Assembly (NCBI GenBank): GCA_030157785.1
Contig: JAOAUC010000027.1
Coordinates: 124,001-188,000, forward strand
Source: Zoogloea oleivorans
GTDB taxonomy: Bacteria; Pseudomonadota; Gammaproteobacteria; Burkholderiales; Rhodocyclaceae
Direction of reading: 5' to 3'
DNA: 64,000 bases
This document shows positions 10,237-18,945 of the stretch, piece after piece. The stretch's first letter is position 1. Each line of letters starts with the position of its first letter. Both the position numbers and the translations under genes were made by a program. Under the pieces are notes generated by a model. It was given only the letters and a program-made list of their open reading frames with translations, had not been told where the DNA came from and did not search any database.

Positions 10237-11820
10237 ATGGACCCGACGCCCGTGAGCGAAAATCTGATCCAGGCCCCCGGCGCCCTCCTCGAAGCGGAAC
10301 TCGACACGCTGTTCAGCGTGAGTCAGGTCCTGTCCCGCTCCCTCGACCTGCAAGACACCCTGAAGGAGGTGCTGCAGATCATCGGCGAAGGCTGCGGCCT
10401 GCGCCTGGGGCTCGTCGCCCTCCTCAGCGACGAAAGCGGCAACGAACTCTTCATCAGTGCTGCCCACGGCCTCGACGTCGAAGCCGCCGGCCACATCCGC
10501 TACACCCGCGGCGAAGGCGTTCTTGGCCTGGTGCTGGAGCGCGGCCGCAGCGTGATCCTTGATGAGGTCGCCCGCGAACGCCGCTTTCTCGACCGTCTGG
10601 GCGCCTACGCCCCCGACAAGCCCTTTATTGCCGTACCGATCCGCATCGGCTCGGAACTCGTCGGCGTCCTCGCCAGCCAACCGGAAACTGCGGAAGACAG
10701 CCTCCTCGACGAACGCGCCCATTTCCAGGAAATGGTCGCCAACCTGATCGGCCAGAGCGTGCGCCTGGCCCGCCAGGTAGCCCGTGAAAAGCGCGACCTG
10801 GTGGACGAACGCGACGACCTGCGCCGGGCTGTGCGCGGCCAGTACGGCTTCTCGTCCATCGTCGGGCGTTCCGAAACCATGAAGCGGGTTTTCGACCAGC
10901 TTCGGCAGGTGGCAAAGTGGAACACCACCGTATTGATCCGTGGCGAAACCGGCACCGGCAAGGAGCTCATCGCCAGCGCCATCCACTACAACTCACCGCG
11001 CTCGGCCAGCCCCTTCGTCAAGCTCAACTGTGCGGCCCTGCCCGAGAACCTACTCGAATCCGAACTCTTCGGCCACGAGAAAGGCGCCTTCACCGGCGCC
11101 ATCTCCCAGCGCAAGGGGCGCTTCGAGCAAGCCGATGGCGGCACCCTTTTCCTGGACGAAATCGGCGAAGTCTCCTCCGCCTTCCAGGCCAAGCTGCTGC
11201 GCATCCTGCAGGAAGGCGAGCTTGAGCGGGTCGGCGGCAGCCGCACCCTGAAGGTTGATGTGCGAGTCATCGCCGCGACCCACCGTGACCTCGAAATGGC
11301 CGTCGAAGAAGGCAAGTTCCGCGAAGACTTGTATTACCGCCTCAACGTCATGCCCATCTACGTGCCGCCGCTCCGCGACCGCATCGAAGACATCCCGGAA
11401 ATCGCCAACTTCCTCATCGCCAAAATCGCCAAACTGCAGGGACGCGAGCTGGGCATCACCGACAGTGCCCTGCGCTTGCTGACCCAGCACCTGTGGCCAG
11501 GCAACGTGCGGGAACTGGAAAACTGTCTCGAACGGGCTGCCGTGATGTGCGATGGCGCCCATATCGACCGTGACCTCATCCTCATGTCAGGAATCGAGGA
11601 ACGCCTGCAGGCCCATCGCCCGCGGCCAGCCATGAACACCAGCGCACCGGTCAGCACCGCCGAGCTCGCCGATGACAACATGGACGAGCGGGAACGGGTC
11701 ATCGCCGCTCTCGAACAGGCCGGCTGGGTTCAGGCCAAGGCGGCACGCCTGCTCGGCATGACCCCCCGGCAAATCGCCTATCGCATCCAGACGCTCAACA
11801 TCACAGTCCGGCAAATCTGA
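10237..11820 (+). CDS. nifA: Nif-specific transcriptional activator NifA
   Basis: NifA is the sigma-54-dependent activator of nif promoters. The 527 residues show a GAF domain (about 28-170) and an AAA+ domain with Walker A GETGTGKE (near 236), the sigma-54 contact loop GAFTGA (near 285) and Walker [11 protein letters not shown]-terminal Fis-type helix-turn-helix ([18 protein letters not shown]) recognises TGT-N10-ACA. The linker after the AAA+ domain lacks the Cys cluster of oxygen-sensitive rhizobial NifA, which fits control through the NifL encoded 17 bp upstream. ATG 10237 and GTG 10252 are both possible starts. Confidence 0.96.
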   Translation: MDPTPVSENLIQAPGALLEAELDTLFSVSQVLSRSLDLQDTLKEVLQIIGEGCGLRLGLVALLSDESGNELFISAAHGLDVEAAGHIRYTRGEGVLGLVLERGRSVILDEVARERRFLDRLGAYAPDKPFIAVPIRIGSELVGVLASQPETAEDSLLDERAHFQEMVANLIGQSVRLARQVAREKRDLVDERDDLRRAVRGQYGFSSIVGRSETMKRVFDQLRQVAKWNTTVLIRGETGTGKELIASAIHYNSPRSASPFVKLNCAALPENLLESELFGHEKGAFTGAISQRKGRFEQADGGTLFLDEIGEVSSAFQAKLLRILQEGELERVGGSRTLKVDVRVIAATHRDLEMAVEEGKFREDLYYRLNVMPIYVPPLRDRIEDIPEIANFLIAKIAKLQGRELGITDSALRLLTQHLWPGNVRELENCLERAAVMCDGAHIDRDLILMSGIEERLQAHRPRPAMNTSAPVSTAELADDNMDERERVIAALEQAGWVQAKAARLLGMTPRQIAYRIQTLNITVRQI

Positions 11821-11940
11821 ATCCGGCTCACCTGACATTCAACTTTTTACGAACTGACACTACCAACAATTCTGATTTTCTTTGTCTCCCGGGGAAGCTA
11901 TCCTTCACAGGTCAGTACTCTCAAACTACAGGAGACACGC

Positions 11941-12867
11941 ATGAAATCGATTGCCCTGATGACCGCCGCCCTGGCGCTGGGCCTCACCCTCGCGGCCGGC
12001 GATGCCGATGCCGCCAAGCGCTTTGGCGGTGGCAAATCTTCGGGCATGCAGCGCCAGGAGATGAGCCAGCCGAAGTCCCCCAACGCGACGCCGGCAACCC
12101 CGGCCCAGGCTCCAGGTGCCGCCGCAACTCCCGCCCGTTCCCAAGCCGCAGCAGGCGCCCCGGCAGCCCAGCCCAAGCGCTCGTGGATGGGTCCGCTGGC
12201 CGGTCTGGCCGCCGGTATCGGTCTGGCCGCGCTGGCTTCGCATTTCGGCTTTGGTGAAGAACTCGCTTCGATGATGATGATGGGCCTGCTCGCCGTTGGC
12301 GTGATGTTGGTGATCGGCTTCTTCATGCGCCGCCGCGCGGCAGCCCAAAAGCCGGCTCTGGCTGGCATGGGCGGCATGCAGTACGCCGCAGCGGGTGCAT
12401 CCCCGGCGCCTGCAGAGGCCTCGCCTGCTCCGGCCTTTGGTGGTGGCAGTGCAGCACCGCTTGAAACTGCCGCCGCTGCCACGGTGGGCAACATTCCCGC
12501 CGACTTCGACACCGAAGCCTTCGTGCGCAATGCCAAGCTCAACTTCATCCGCCTGCAGGCCGCCAACGACGCCCGCAATCTCGACGACATCCGCGAGTAC
12601 ACCACGCCGGAAATGTTCGCCGAGATCAAGATGGGCTGGATGGACCAGGCCGCCGGCACCGACAAGACCGACGTGGTCACTCTCAACGCCGAAGTGCTCG
12701 ACGTTGCCGAAGAAGCCGCCCGCTACATCGTCAGCGTCCGCTTCACCGGCCTGCTGCGCGAAGAAGCCAACGCCTCGCCGGAAGTCATCGATGAGATCTG
12801 GCACCTCACCAAGCCCCGTAGTGGCAACGGTGGCTGGCTGGTCGCCGGCGTCCAGCAGGTCGTCTGA
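11941..12867 (+). CDS. Tim44-like domain protein
   Basis: This 308-residue protein has a signal peptide (cleavage near DADA-AKRF). A Pro/Ala/Gln-rich low-complexity stretch and one or two membrane helices follow (about residues 82-125, with a run of four Met). The C-terminal Tim44-like domain is about residues 185-308: FVRNAKLNFIRLQAANDARN, then DDIREYTTPEMFAEI. Such proteins are widespread in Betaproteobacteria; their role is unknown. A CAGGAGA site precedes the ATG. A strong hairpin follows, so it is probably monocistronic. No link with nif is evident beyond position. Confidence 0.88.
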   Translation: MKSIALMTAALALGLTLAAGDADAAKRFGGGKSSGMQRQEMSQPKSPNATPATPAQAPGAAATPARSQAAAGAPAAQPKRSWMGPLAGLAAGIGLAALASHFGFGEELASMMMMGLLAVGVMLVIGFFMRRRAAAQKPALAGMGGMQYAAAGASPAPAEASPAPAFGGGSAAPLETAAAATVGNIPADFDTEAFVRNAKLNFIRLQAANDARNLDDIREYTTPEMFAEIKMGWMDQAAGTDKTDVVTLNAEVLDVAEEAARYIVSVRFTGLLREEANASPEVIDEIWHLTKPRSGNGGWLVAGVQQVV

Positions 12868-12888
12868 ACGCCTGACGACTGAGCAGTA

Positions 12889-12933
12889 ACAAAGCCCCTG
12901 CACGAACCGCGAGGTCCGGCGCAGGGGCTTTGT
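12889..12933. terminator. Hairpin between the Tim44-like gene and nhaR
   Basis: ACAAAGCCCCTGC at 12889-12901 pairs with GCAGGGGCTTTGT at 12921-12933, a 13-bp stem with A/T-rich ends. It sits between convergent genes and could stop both transcripts. Confidence 0.65.
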
Positions 12934-12952
12934 CATGTCCTGCCTTCTCCTG

Positions 12953-13888
12953 TCAATCCCTTGTATGCTCACCGGGCGACACCACGCCGCCGCTTCCCAT
13001 CGCCTCCAGACCCGCCTTGGCCGCCGCCGAGATGGCCAGTACGCAAGGGTGGGTCAGGCGCCGCTCCACCGAAATCGCGTAATACTCGATACGCACCTCC
13101 TCGGCCCGCCCCAGCACAACCAGATCGCCTGTCCCCAGGATTTCCTGCTCAATGGCTGTCGGCACTGCGAAGGCACCGACACCAGCCCGCCCGAAGGCCG
13201 TCATCAGCGCCGTATCGTCGAATTCCCCGGCAATACGCGGGCGCAGACGCTTCCGGTCGAGCCAGTCCTCAAACTTGCGACGGATCGCTGAATCCTCCCC
13301 CGGCAGCAGCGTCGGCAACTCACCCATGCAGCCCGGAAAGGCGTGCGCCTTGTCGCCAAGCAGTGAGCGGGCAGCAATGAAGCTGAGACCGGACTCGCCC
13401 AGCCGGTGGTTGTAGGCGCGCACATCCACGGTGGGCGGAATCGGCGAATCGGCGATCACCAGGTCCAGCTTGTGCACCGCCAGCTCGGTAAGCAGGCGAT
13501 CCAGGCGCCACTCCCGGCAGATGATGCGCACCGGATCCACAGGATCGACAGCCGGGCGCAGCAAACGGTAGGCTATCGACTTGGGTACCGCATCCGACAC
13601 CCCCACCCGGAACTCCACCGGCCGGCCCTTCGGGTAATGGCGCAGCGCCTGCTCCAGCTCGGCGCTGAGAGAGAACATCTCGTCAGCGTACTCCATGGCC
13701 ATCCGCCCCGCCGGGGTCAGCTCCAGAGCCCGCCCGTCACGGGCAAAAAGCTGTGTATCGAGGCTGTCTTCCAGCAGGCGGATCTGCCCGCTGATAGTCT
13801 GTGGCGTGACATGCAGGGCCTCGCCGGCCTTCACCACGCCGCCACTGCGGGCGGTCTTCCAGAAATAAAAAAGGTGCTTCAGGTTCAT
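12953..13888 (-). CDS. nhaR: LysR-family regulator, NhaR type
   Basis: This 311-residue LysR-type regulator starts MNLKHLFYFWKTARSGGVV, with the helix-turn-helix AGEALHVTPQTISGQIRLLE. The effector domain contains ELAVHKLDLVIADSPIP and GEFDDTALMTAFG, both typical of E. coli NhaR, the Na+-responsive activator of nhaA. No nhaA lies in the window, so its target here is unknown. The frame is open eight codons further upstream, but MNLKHL matches the family start. It converges on the Tim44-like gene. Confidence 0.85.
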   Translation of the reverse strand: MNLKHLFYFWKTARSGGVVKAGEALHVTPQTISGQIRLLEDSLDTQLFARDGRALELTPAGRMAMEYADEMFSLSAELEQALRHYPKGRPVEFRVGVSDAVPKSIAYRLLRPAVDPVDPVRIICREWRLDRLLTELAVHKLDLVIADSPIPPTVDVRAYNHRLGESGLSFIAARSLLGDKAHAFPGCMGELPTLLPGEDSAIRRKFEDWLDRKRLRPRIAGEFDDTALMTAFGRAGVGAFAVPTAIEQEILGTGDLVVLGRAEEVRIEYYAISVERRLTHPCVLAISAAAKAGLEAMGSGGVVSPGEHTRD

Positions 13889-14016
13889 CCACAGGCTCCC
13901 CGCCAGGCGCATCAGTTACTTCGTAAAAACCGAATACAAAATCACTTTAATACGACTTTACCGCAACATCGAACAACCCTAAAGTGGAACCTCTGCAACG
14001 CAAAGGAGATGTCACC

Positions 14017-14367
14017 ATGGAAGTCCAGATCAAGGCCAAGGGCCTGCCCGCTGCCAAGCATCTGCGCAATCACGCGGCCCGCCGCATCCGCTCGGCGCTG
14101 GAGCGTTTCGGCCATGCAGTCCAGTCGGTTACGGTTCGCATGTCCGACATCAACGGGCCACGCGGCGGTGCCGACAAGCTGTGCCGGATCGTGATCCAGA
14201 TGAAGAATCGCTCCGTCGTGATGGAGGAGCTGGGATCGGACATGCGCAGGGTGATTGACCGCCTGAGCGACCGGGTTCAGTACAGCGTGTCGCGCCAGAT
14301 GGGAAAACTCGTCCAGGTGAAGCGCCTCGCACTCGTCCCGCAGCAGTTCGAACCACTCCCCGCCTAA
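14017..14367 (+). CDS. HPF/RaiA-family ribosome-associated protein
   Basis: This 116-residue protein resembles the ribosome hibernation factor fold (S30EA/HPF/RaiA). It has MEVQIKAKGLP at the start, basic first-helix residues (HLRNHAARRIRSALERFG) and VTVRMSDINGPRGGADKLC. It is probably a stationary-phase ribosome-binding protein, although the family also includes proteins of unknown role. AAGGAGAT eight bases before the ATG is a strong ribosome site and fixes the start. It is divergent from nhaR and ends just before the nifB control region. Confidence 0.8.
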   Translation: MEVQIKAKGLPAAKHLRNHAARRIRSALERFGHAVQSVTVRMSDINGPRGGADKLCRIVIQMKNRSVVMEELGSDMRRVIDRLSDRVQYSVSRQMGKLVQVKRLALVPQQFEPLPA

Positions 14368-14386
14368 TCTCCTTCCGCCCCTGTGG

Positions 14387-14404
14387 CAGCCCCGGACGGG
14401 GCTG
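14387..14404 (+). terminator. Possible terminator hairpin after the HPF-like gene
   Basis: CAGCCCCG and CGGGGCTG form a compact GC-rich hairpin 20 bp after the stop. No T-run follows, so this is a weak call. Its right arm overlaps the first NifA-type site. Confidence 0.35.
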
Positions 14405-14418
14405 TCGCATTCCTCACA
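14403..14418 (+). promoter_or_regulatory. NifA upstream activator site 1 for nifB
   Basis: TGT-CGCATTCCTC-ACA is a perfect TGT-N10-ACA match about 114 bp before the -24 GG of the nifB promoter. Confidence 0.65.
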
Positions 14419-14436
14419 GCCTGTGGCCGCCCGACG

Positions 14437-14452
14437 TGTGGCATTCACGACA
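14437..14452 (+). promoter_or_regulatory. NifA upstream activator site 2 for nifB
   Basis: TGT-GGCATTCACG-ACA is a second perfect match 34 bp downstream of the first and about 80 bp before the -24 GG. An AT-rich stretch (about 14478-14498) between sites and promoter may help bending. Confidence 0.7.
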
Positions 14453-14515
14453 GGCAGCCACCTTCTCCGACACGACAATCCTTTAAATTCATAAGATTAC
14501 GGCAGAACACCAGGC

Positions 14516-14531
14516 TGGTACGGGGCTTGCA
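14516..14531 (+). promoter_or_regulatory. Sigma-54 promoter of nifB
   Basis: TGGTACG-GGGC-TTGCA fits the sigma-54 consensus at nearly every position, with GG-N10-GC spacing (14517-14518 and 14529-14530). Transcription should start near 14542, about 28 nt before the nifB ATG. Confidence 0.82.
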
Positions 14532-14569
14532 CATTCATTCCCACAACGAACCGAGTGGGGACCCCAACC

Positions 14570-16084
14570 ATGGAACTGCCAGTCATCAGCAACTCTGCCT
14601 CCGACGCCGGCGGCTGTAGTTCGCACTCCTGCGGCTCTACCGCGGACCAGATCAACCAGATCCCTGACGAAATCCTCCAGAAGGTGTTCAATCACCCCTG
14701 TTATTCGGAGGACGCCCACCACCACTTTGCGCGCATGCACGTTGCGGTAGCGCCGGCCTGCAACATCCAGTGCCACTACTGCAACCGCAAGTACGACTGC
14801 GCCAATGAATCCCGTCCGGGTGTGGTGTCCGAGCTGCTGACTCCCGATCAGGCGGCCAAGAAGACCCTGGTAGTCGCCTCCGAGATTCCCCAGATGAGCG
14901 TGCTGGGCATCGCCGGCCCGGGGGACCCCCTTGCCAACCCGGAACGCACCTTCGCCACGTTCCAGATGCTCAGCGAGCACGCACCGGACATCAAGCTGTG
15001 CGTATCCACCAATGGCCTGATGTTGCCGCAGTCGGTGGACGAGATCGCCAAGCACAACATCGACCACGTAACGATCACCATCAACTGCGTCGACCCCGAC
15101 GTGGGCGCCAAGATCTATCCGTGGATCTTCTGGAACAACAAACGGATCATGGGCCGCGAAGGCGCCGCGATCCTCATCGAGCAACAACAGAAGGGTCTCG
15201 AGGCGTGCATCGCCAAGGGCATTCTGGTCAAGGTGAACTCGGTGATGATTCCCGGCGTGAATGACGAGCATCTGAAGGAAGTCAGCCGCGTCGTGAAGTC
15301 CAAGGGCGCCTTCCTGCACAACGTGATGCCCCTCATCGCCGAGGCCGAGCACGGCACTTTCTACGGTCTCACCGGCCAGCGCAGCCCGACCCAGGACGAG
15401 CTGCAGGCCCTGCAGGACGCCTGTGCCGGCGACATGAACATGATGCGCCACTGCCGCCAGTGCCGTGCCGATGCAGTCGGCCTGCTCGGCGAAGACCGCG
15501 GCTCCGAGTTCACCCTCGACAAGATCGCCGAGTACGAACTCGACCTGGAAGGCGCTGCCGCCCGGCGTGCCGAAGTGCGCGACCGCATCTCCGCCGAACT
15601 CGAAGAGAAGCGCAATGCCAAGGCCGAAGCACCCGCGCCGAAGCTGGTCGCCCTCGACATGAGCGGTGTGGCGGTAAGCACCCCGCTGCGCACGGTAAAA
15701 ATGGCCGTAGCCACCAGCGGTGGCGGTCTCATCAACCAGCACTTCGGGCATGCCAAGGAGTTCCTGATCTACGAAGCCTCCGGCAACGGCGTGCGCTTCG
15801 TCGGCCACCGCAAGACCGATCTCTATTGCGGCGGCGGTGACACCTGCGGGGACACCGAAACCACGCTGGAGCAGACCATCAAGGCACTCGAGGGCTGCGA
15901 AGTCGTCCTGTGCTCGAAGATCGGCTACGAGCCCTGGGGCATGCTGGAAGAAGCAGGCATCGCACCAAACGGCGAACACGCCATGGAAGGCATCGAGGAC
16001 GCGGTCATGGCCGTGTATGCCGAGATGGCCGCCGCCGGCAAGCTGGTTCCGCCGCTCGACACGCCCGTCCAGTCCGCAGCCTGA
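14570..16084 (+). CDS. nifB: Nitrogenase cofactor biosynthesis protein NifB
   Basis: NifB is the radical-SAM enzyme that builds NifB-co, the 8Fe-9S-C core of FeMo-co. The 504-residue protein has the radical-SAM motif C64-x3-C68-x2-C71 (CNIQCHYC) and the further FeS-precursor Cys typical of NifB. From about residue 383 it carries a NifX-like C-terminal domain (MAVATSGGGLINQHFGHAKE). A GTG at 14555 would add five residues; the ATG at 14570 (MELPVISNS) is preferred. The gene leads a transcript with fdxN, nifO and fprA behind a sigma-54/NifA promoter. nifHDK are not in the window. Confidence 0.97.
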   Translation: MELPVISNSASDAGGCSSHSCGSTADQINQIPDEILQKVFNHPCYSEDAHHHFARMHVAVAPACNIQCHYCNRKYDCANESRPGVVSELLTPDQAAKKTLVVASEIPQMSVLGIAGPGDPLANPERTFATFQMLSEHAPDIKLCVSTNGLMLPQSVDEIAKHNIDHVTITINCVDPDVGAKIYPWIFWNNKRIMGREGAAILIEQQQKGLEACIAKGILVKVNSVMIPGVNDEHLKEVSRVVKSKGAFLHNVMPLIAEAEHGTFYGLTGQRSPTQDELQALQDACAGDMNMMRHCRQCRADAVGLLGEDRGSEFTLDKIAEYELDLEGAAARRAEVRDRISAELEEKRNAKAEAPAPKLVALDMSGVAVSTPLRTVKMAVATSGGGLINQHFGHAKEFLIYEASGNGVRFVGHRKTDLYCGGGDTCGDTETTLEQTIKALEGCEVVLCSKIGYEPWGMLEEAGIAPNGEHAMEGIEDAVMAVYAEMAAAGKLVPPLDTPVQSAA

Positions 16085-16108
16085 TTCGATACGCAAGGAG
16101 CCCGAACC

Positions 16109-16399
16109 ATGGCACTCGAAATCAACGACTTGTGCGTCAACTGCTGGGCCTGCGAGCCCCTGTGCCCCAACAAGGCGATCTTCGCGGCCTCGCCGCACTT
16201 CGAGATCGACCCGGACAAGTGCACGGAATGCGCCGGTGACTACGCCGACGCCCAGTGCGCCGAGATCTGCCCCATCGAAGGGGCCATCGTCGACGAACTG
16301 GGTGATGCGCTGAACCCACCGGGCTCCCTGACCGGCATCCCGCTGCAACTGCTGGCAGAAGCAGCCGGCAGCGCAGCCGGGACGGCGGCCAAGACCTGA
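16109..16399 (+). CDS. fdxN: nif-associated 2[4Fe-4S] ferredoxin
   Basis: This 96-residue ferredoxin has two cluster motifs: C9-x2-C12-x2-C15-x3-C19 and C38-x2-C41-x8-C50-x3-C54. The insertion between the second and third Cys of the second motif is typical of the FdxN type found after nifB. It probably supplies electrons to NifB or nitrogenase reductase. AAGGAG precedes the ATG, 24 bp after nifB. Confidence 0.92.
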   Translation: MALEINDLCVNCWACEPLCPNKAIFAASPHFEIDPDKCTECAGDYADAQCAEICPIEGAIVDELGDALNPPGSLTGIPLQLLAEAAGSAAGTAAKT

Positions 16400-16413
16400 G
16401 CGGGGGCGGCGCG

Positions 16414-16851
16414 ATGCAGACCATCGAGTTCTTCGAAAAGCCCGGCTGCTCGACGAACACGACGCAGGTGGCGAGTCTGCGGGCGGCCGGGTGCCTTGTT
16501 GCCACCCGCAGCCTGCTGACCCACCCCTGGACGGCGGAAACGCTGCTCGCCTTCCTCGCGCCGCATCCTTCGCCGGCCTGGTTCAACCGGGCCGCGCCGA
16601 AGATCAAATCAAGGGAAGTCGTCCCGGAGGATCTTTCTCCGGGCGATGCCCTCACCGCCCTGCTGGCCGAACCGCTGCTGATTCGCCGCCCGCTGATCCG
16701 CATCGGTAATACCTACCTGCTCGGCTTCGATCCGGTCGCCATCGCCGCCGCCCTCGGCCGTCCGGGCGAAGGCTTCCTCGGCACGCCGCCGGGCGAAGGC
16801 TGCAGCCACAAGCCCGGCACCCCGTCCTGTGACAGCGGAGGCAGTCCATGA
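16414..16851 (+). CDS. nifO: Nitrogenase-associated ArsC-fold protein NifO
   Basis: This 145-residue protein is of the ArsC/Spx thioredoxin-like family, of the nif-linked NifO type. It has the N-terminal KPGCSTNTTQ loop (C12) and the IRRPLIRIG segment found in ArsC folds. A Gly/Cys-rich tail (GEGCSHKPGTPSCDSGG) follows. NifO in Azotobacter has been tied to nitrate effects and molybdenum allocation to nitrogenase; the exact chemistry is not known. It overlaps the following flavodiiron gene by 4 bp (ATGA). Confidence 0.85.
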   Translation: MQTIEFFEKPGCSTNTTQVASLRAAGCLVATRSLLTHPWTAETLLAFLAPHPSPAWFNRAAPKIKSREVVPEDLSPGDALTALLAEPLLIRRPLIRIGNTYLLGFDPVAIAAALGRPGEGFLGTPPGEGCSHKPGTPSCDSGGSP

Positions 16852-18140
16852 CCCCCGCCCCCGTCCGCCTGCGCCGACCCGGCGGCGATTTCGACGCCGT
16901 ACCGGTGGCGCCTGCCGTGCACTGGATCGGCGCCCTCGACCCGACCCTGCGCAGCTTCGACATCATTCTCAAGACCGCCAACGGCACCACCTACAACAGC
17001 TACTGCGTGCGCGGCAGCGAAGGGGTAGCGGTCATCGACACGGTCAAGGCGGAGTTCGCCGACGAATTCTTTACCCGGCTCGAACAGGTCACCCGCTACG
17101 ACGAAATCACCACCATCGTCCTCAATCACTTGGAACCCGACCACACCGGTGCGCTGCCCGAACTGCTGCGCCGGGCACCGCACGCGCGGCTGTACATTTC
17201 CCATCGCGCCCCGCTGATGCTCAAGGGCCTGCTCAAATACGACGGCGAAACCCTCGATTTCACCACCGTCAGCCAGGGCGACACCGTCAGCCTCGGCGAC
17301 CGCACGCTGCGCTTCATTCATACGCCCTTCCTGCACTGGCCCGACACCCAGTGCACCTACATCGTCGAGGATGGCATCCTGTTCTCCGGTGACATCTTCG
17401 GCTGCCATTTCTGCGACACCCGCCTGTTCAACGACCAGGTCGGCGACTTCCGCTTCTCCTTCGAGTACTACTACCAGCACATCATGCGGCCCTTCCGGGA
17501 GCACGTGCTGACGGCCCTGCCCTTCATCGAAGCCCTCGACCTGAAGCTGATCTGCCCCGCCCACGGCCCCATCCATCGGGACGCGCCCCGCGGCTACGTA
17601 AACCGCTACCGCCAGCTCGCCGCCCCGCTCCTCGCCAATGAGGCCGGCCAGCGCGACAAGACCCTGGTGATCTTCTACATCTCGGCCTACGGCAACACCG
17701 CCATGATGGCCCAGGCCGTCAAGGACGGCGCCGAGTCGGTGGAAGGCGTGCGCGTCTCCGTCTATGACCTGCAGGGCGGCGAAGTTACGCCCTTTGTCGA
17801 CCTGATCGAGGAGGCCGACGGCCTCGCCATCGGCTCGCCGACGATCAACGGCGACGCGGTCAAGCCCGTCTGGGACCTGCTCTCGTGCCTGACCCAGGTG
17901 CCCCTCAAGGGCAAGCTCGGCGCCGCCTTCGGCTCCTACGGCTGGAGCGGCGAGGCGGTCGGCATGGTCGAGGACCGCCTGCGCGGACTCAAGCTGCGGG
18001 TGCCCTGTGCCGGCATCAAGCTGAAGCTGATTCCCACCGGCGAAGAACTCGCCGAATGCCACGCCTTCGGGCGCGAGCTCGCCCTGCACCTCACCGGACG
18101 CGCCACCTTCCGGGTCATCGACATGGCCGAACTCGCCTGA
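16848..18140 (+). CDS. fprA: Flavodiiron protein (FprA/A-type flavoprotein)
   Basis: This is a soluble oxygen- or NO-reducing enzyme of 430 residues. The metallo-beta-lactamase-like diiron domain keeps all ligands: H-x-E-x-D in NHLEPDHTG, H in IHTPFLHWPD, D in FSGDIFG and H in ICPAHGPIH. The C-terminal flavodoxin domain (from about residue 260) has the FMN loop SAYGNTAMM. There is no rubredoxin domain, so a separate donor is needed; the ferredoxins encoded on both sides are candidates. Coupled to nifO within the nifB transcript, it is probably an oxygen scavenger protecting nitrogenase. FprA near nif is also known in Rhodobacter. Confidence 0.92.
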   Translation: MTPAPVRLRRPGGDFDAVPVAPAVHWIGALDPTLRSFDIILKTANGTTYNSYCVRGSEGVAVIDTVKAEFADEFFTRLEQVTRYDEITTIVLNHLEPDHTGALPELLRRAPHARLYISHRAPLMLKGLLKYDGETLDFTTVSQGDTVSLGDRTLRFIHTPFLHWPDTQCTYIVEDGILFSGDIFGCHFCDTRLFNDQVGDFRFSFEYYYQHIMRPFREHVLTALPFIEALDLKLICPAHGPIHRDAPRGYVNRYRQLAAPLLANEAGQRDKTLVIFYISAYGNTAMMAQAVKDGAESVEGVRVSVYDLQGGEVTPFVDLIEEADGLAIGSPTINGDAVKPVWDLLSCLTQVPLKGKLGAAFGSYGWSGEAVGMVEDRLRGLKLRVPCAGIKLKLIPTGEELAECHAFGRELALHLTGRATFRVIDMAELA

Positions 18141-18182
18141 CCATCCCACACCGATTTTGCCCACATCCCCGGAGGAATTCCC

Positions 18183-18470
18183 ATGCCCAAGGCCCAGGTA
18201 CTTTTTGAAGACATCGGCGTTGCCGTCACCGTGCCAGCCGGCACCCGCCTCATCGAGGTTTCCGAGAAAGTCGGCGCCGGCATCACCTACGGCTGCCGCG
18301 AAGGCGAATGCGGCACCTGCATGATGAAGATCGTCTCCGGCATGGAAAACCTCGCCACCCCCTCGATGCTCGAGACCAAGGTCCTGCAGGAACAGATGGC
18401 CAGCCGGCACAACCGCCTCGCCTGTCAGGCCCAGGTTCTGCAGGGCAAGGTCGTCGTTCGCCCGGGCTAA
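18183..18470 (+). CDS. [2Fe-2S] ferredoxin, plant type
   Basis: This 95-residue ferredoxin has the ligands C38-x4-C43-x2-C46 (CREGECGTC) and C81 (RLACQAQ). It follows the flavodiiron gene by 42 bp with a GGAGGAA site. A role as electron donor to the flavodiiron protein or another nif redox step is inferred from position. It is clearly distinct from the Shethna-type protein encoded next. Confidence 0.9.
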   Translation: MPKAQVLFEDIGVAVTVPAGTRLIEVSEKVGAGITYGCREGECGTCMMKIVSGMENLATPSMLETKVLQEQMASRHNRLACQAQVLQGKVVVRPG

Positions 18471-18560
18471 GAACAACCATCAGCGACAGAGAGAATCGTT
18501 GTGGACCCCGCGGCGCCGCCCCTACCGGTACGCCGCATCACTCAAGCAGGAGTTAGCAAG

Positions 18561-18920
18561 ATGGCACTCATCACCTTCACCAGTCCGATGCACAAGGACA
18601 AGACCGTTTACGCCGTGGCCGGCAGCCACAAGAAAACCGTTCTCGAACTCGCCAAGGAAAACCATGTTCCTATCGATTTCGGCTGCCAGAACGGCGAATG
18701 CGGAACCTGTCTGTGCAAGGTCACCAACATCACCAAAGGCGGCATCGTCCATGCCGGCCCGCTGACCAACAGCGAGCGCAAGACCCTCAAGGAACTCGGC
18801 AAGCTGTCCTCCGACGAAGAATCCAAGATGGACGTGGATGACATCCCGACCCCGTGGCGCCTCGCCTGCCAGATGATCGTGCGGGACGAAGACATCACCA
18901 TCGAATACCCCAGCACCTGA
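18561..18920 (+). CDS. Shethna-type (FeSII) [2Fe-2S] nitrogenase-protecting protein
   Basis: This 119-residue [2Fe-2S] protein has ligands C42, C47, C50 (CQNGECGTC) and C103. It shares its whole layout with Azotobacter FeSII. Common features are a VAG stretch then LAKENHVPIDFGCQNGECGTC, a lysine-rich TNSERKTLKELGKLSSDEE loop, and the end PTPWRLACQMIVRDEDITIE. In Azotobacter the oxidised protein locks MoFe and Fe protein into an inactive, oxygen-stable complex. The lysine-rich loop implicated in that contact is present. The assignment rests on recalled sequence similarity. C52 is an extra Cys beside the cluster. CAGGAG precedes the ATG. Confidence 0.85.
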   Translation: MALITFTSPMHKDKTVYAVAGSHKKTVLELAKENHVPIDFGCQNGECGTCLCKVTNITKGGIVHAGPLTNSERKTLKELGKLSSDEESKMDVDDIPTPWRLACQMIVRDEDITIEYPST

Positions 18921-18945
18921 TCGCTGTCTCCGGAGACCTGACACC

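Noticed and set aside
14489-16348. Long minus-strand open frame (619 codons) opposite nifB
   Set aside because: Composition is typical of an antisense shadow (Gly/Val/His-rich) and nifB is certain.
16713-18476. Long minus-strand open frame (587 codons) opposite the flavodiiron gene
   Set aside because: Antisense shadow; the plus strand encodes a complete diiron and FMN domain.
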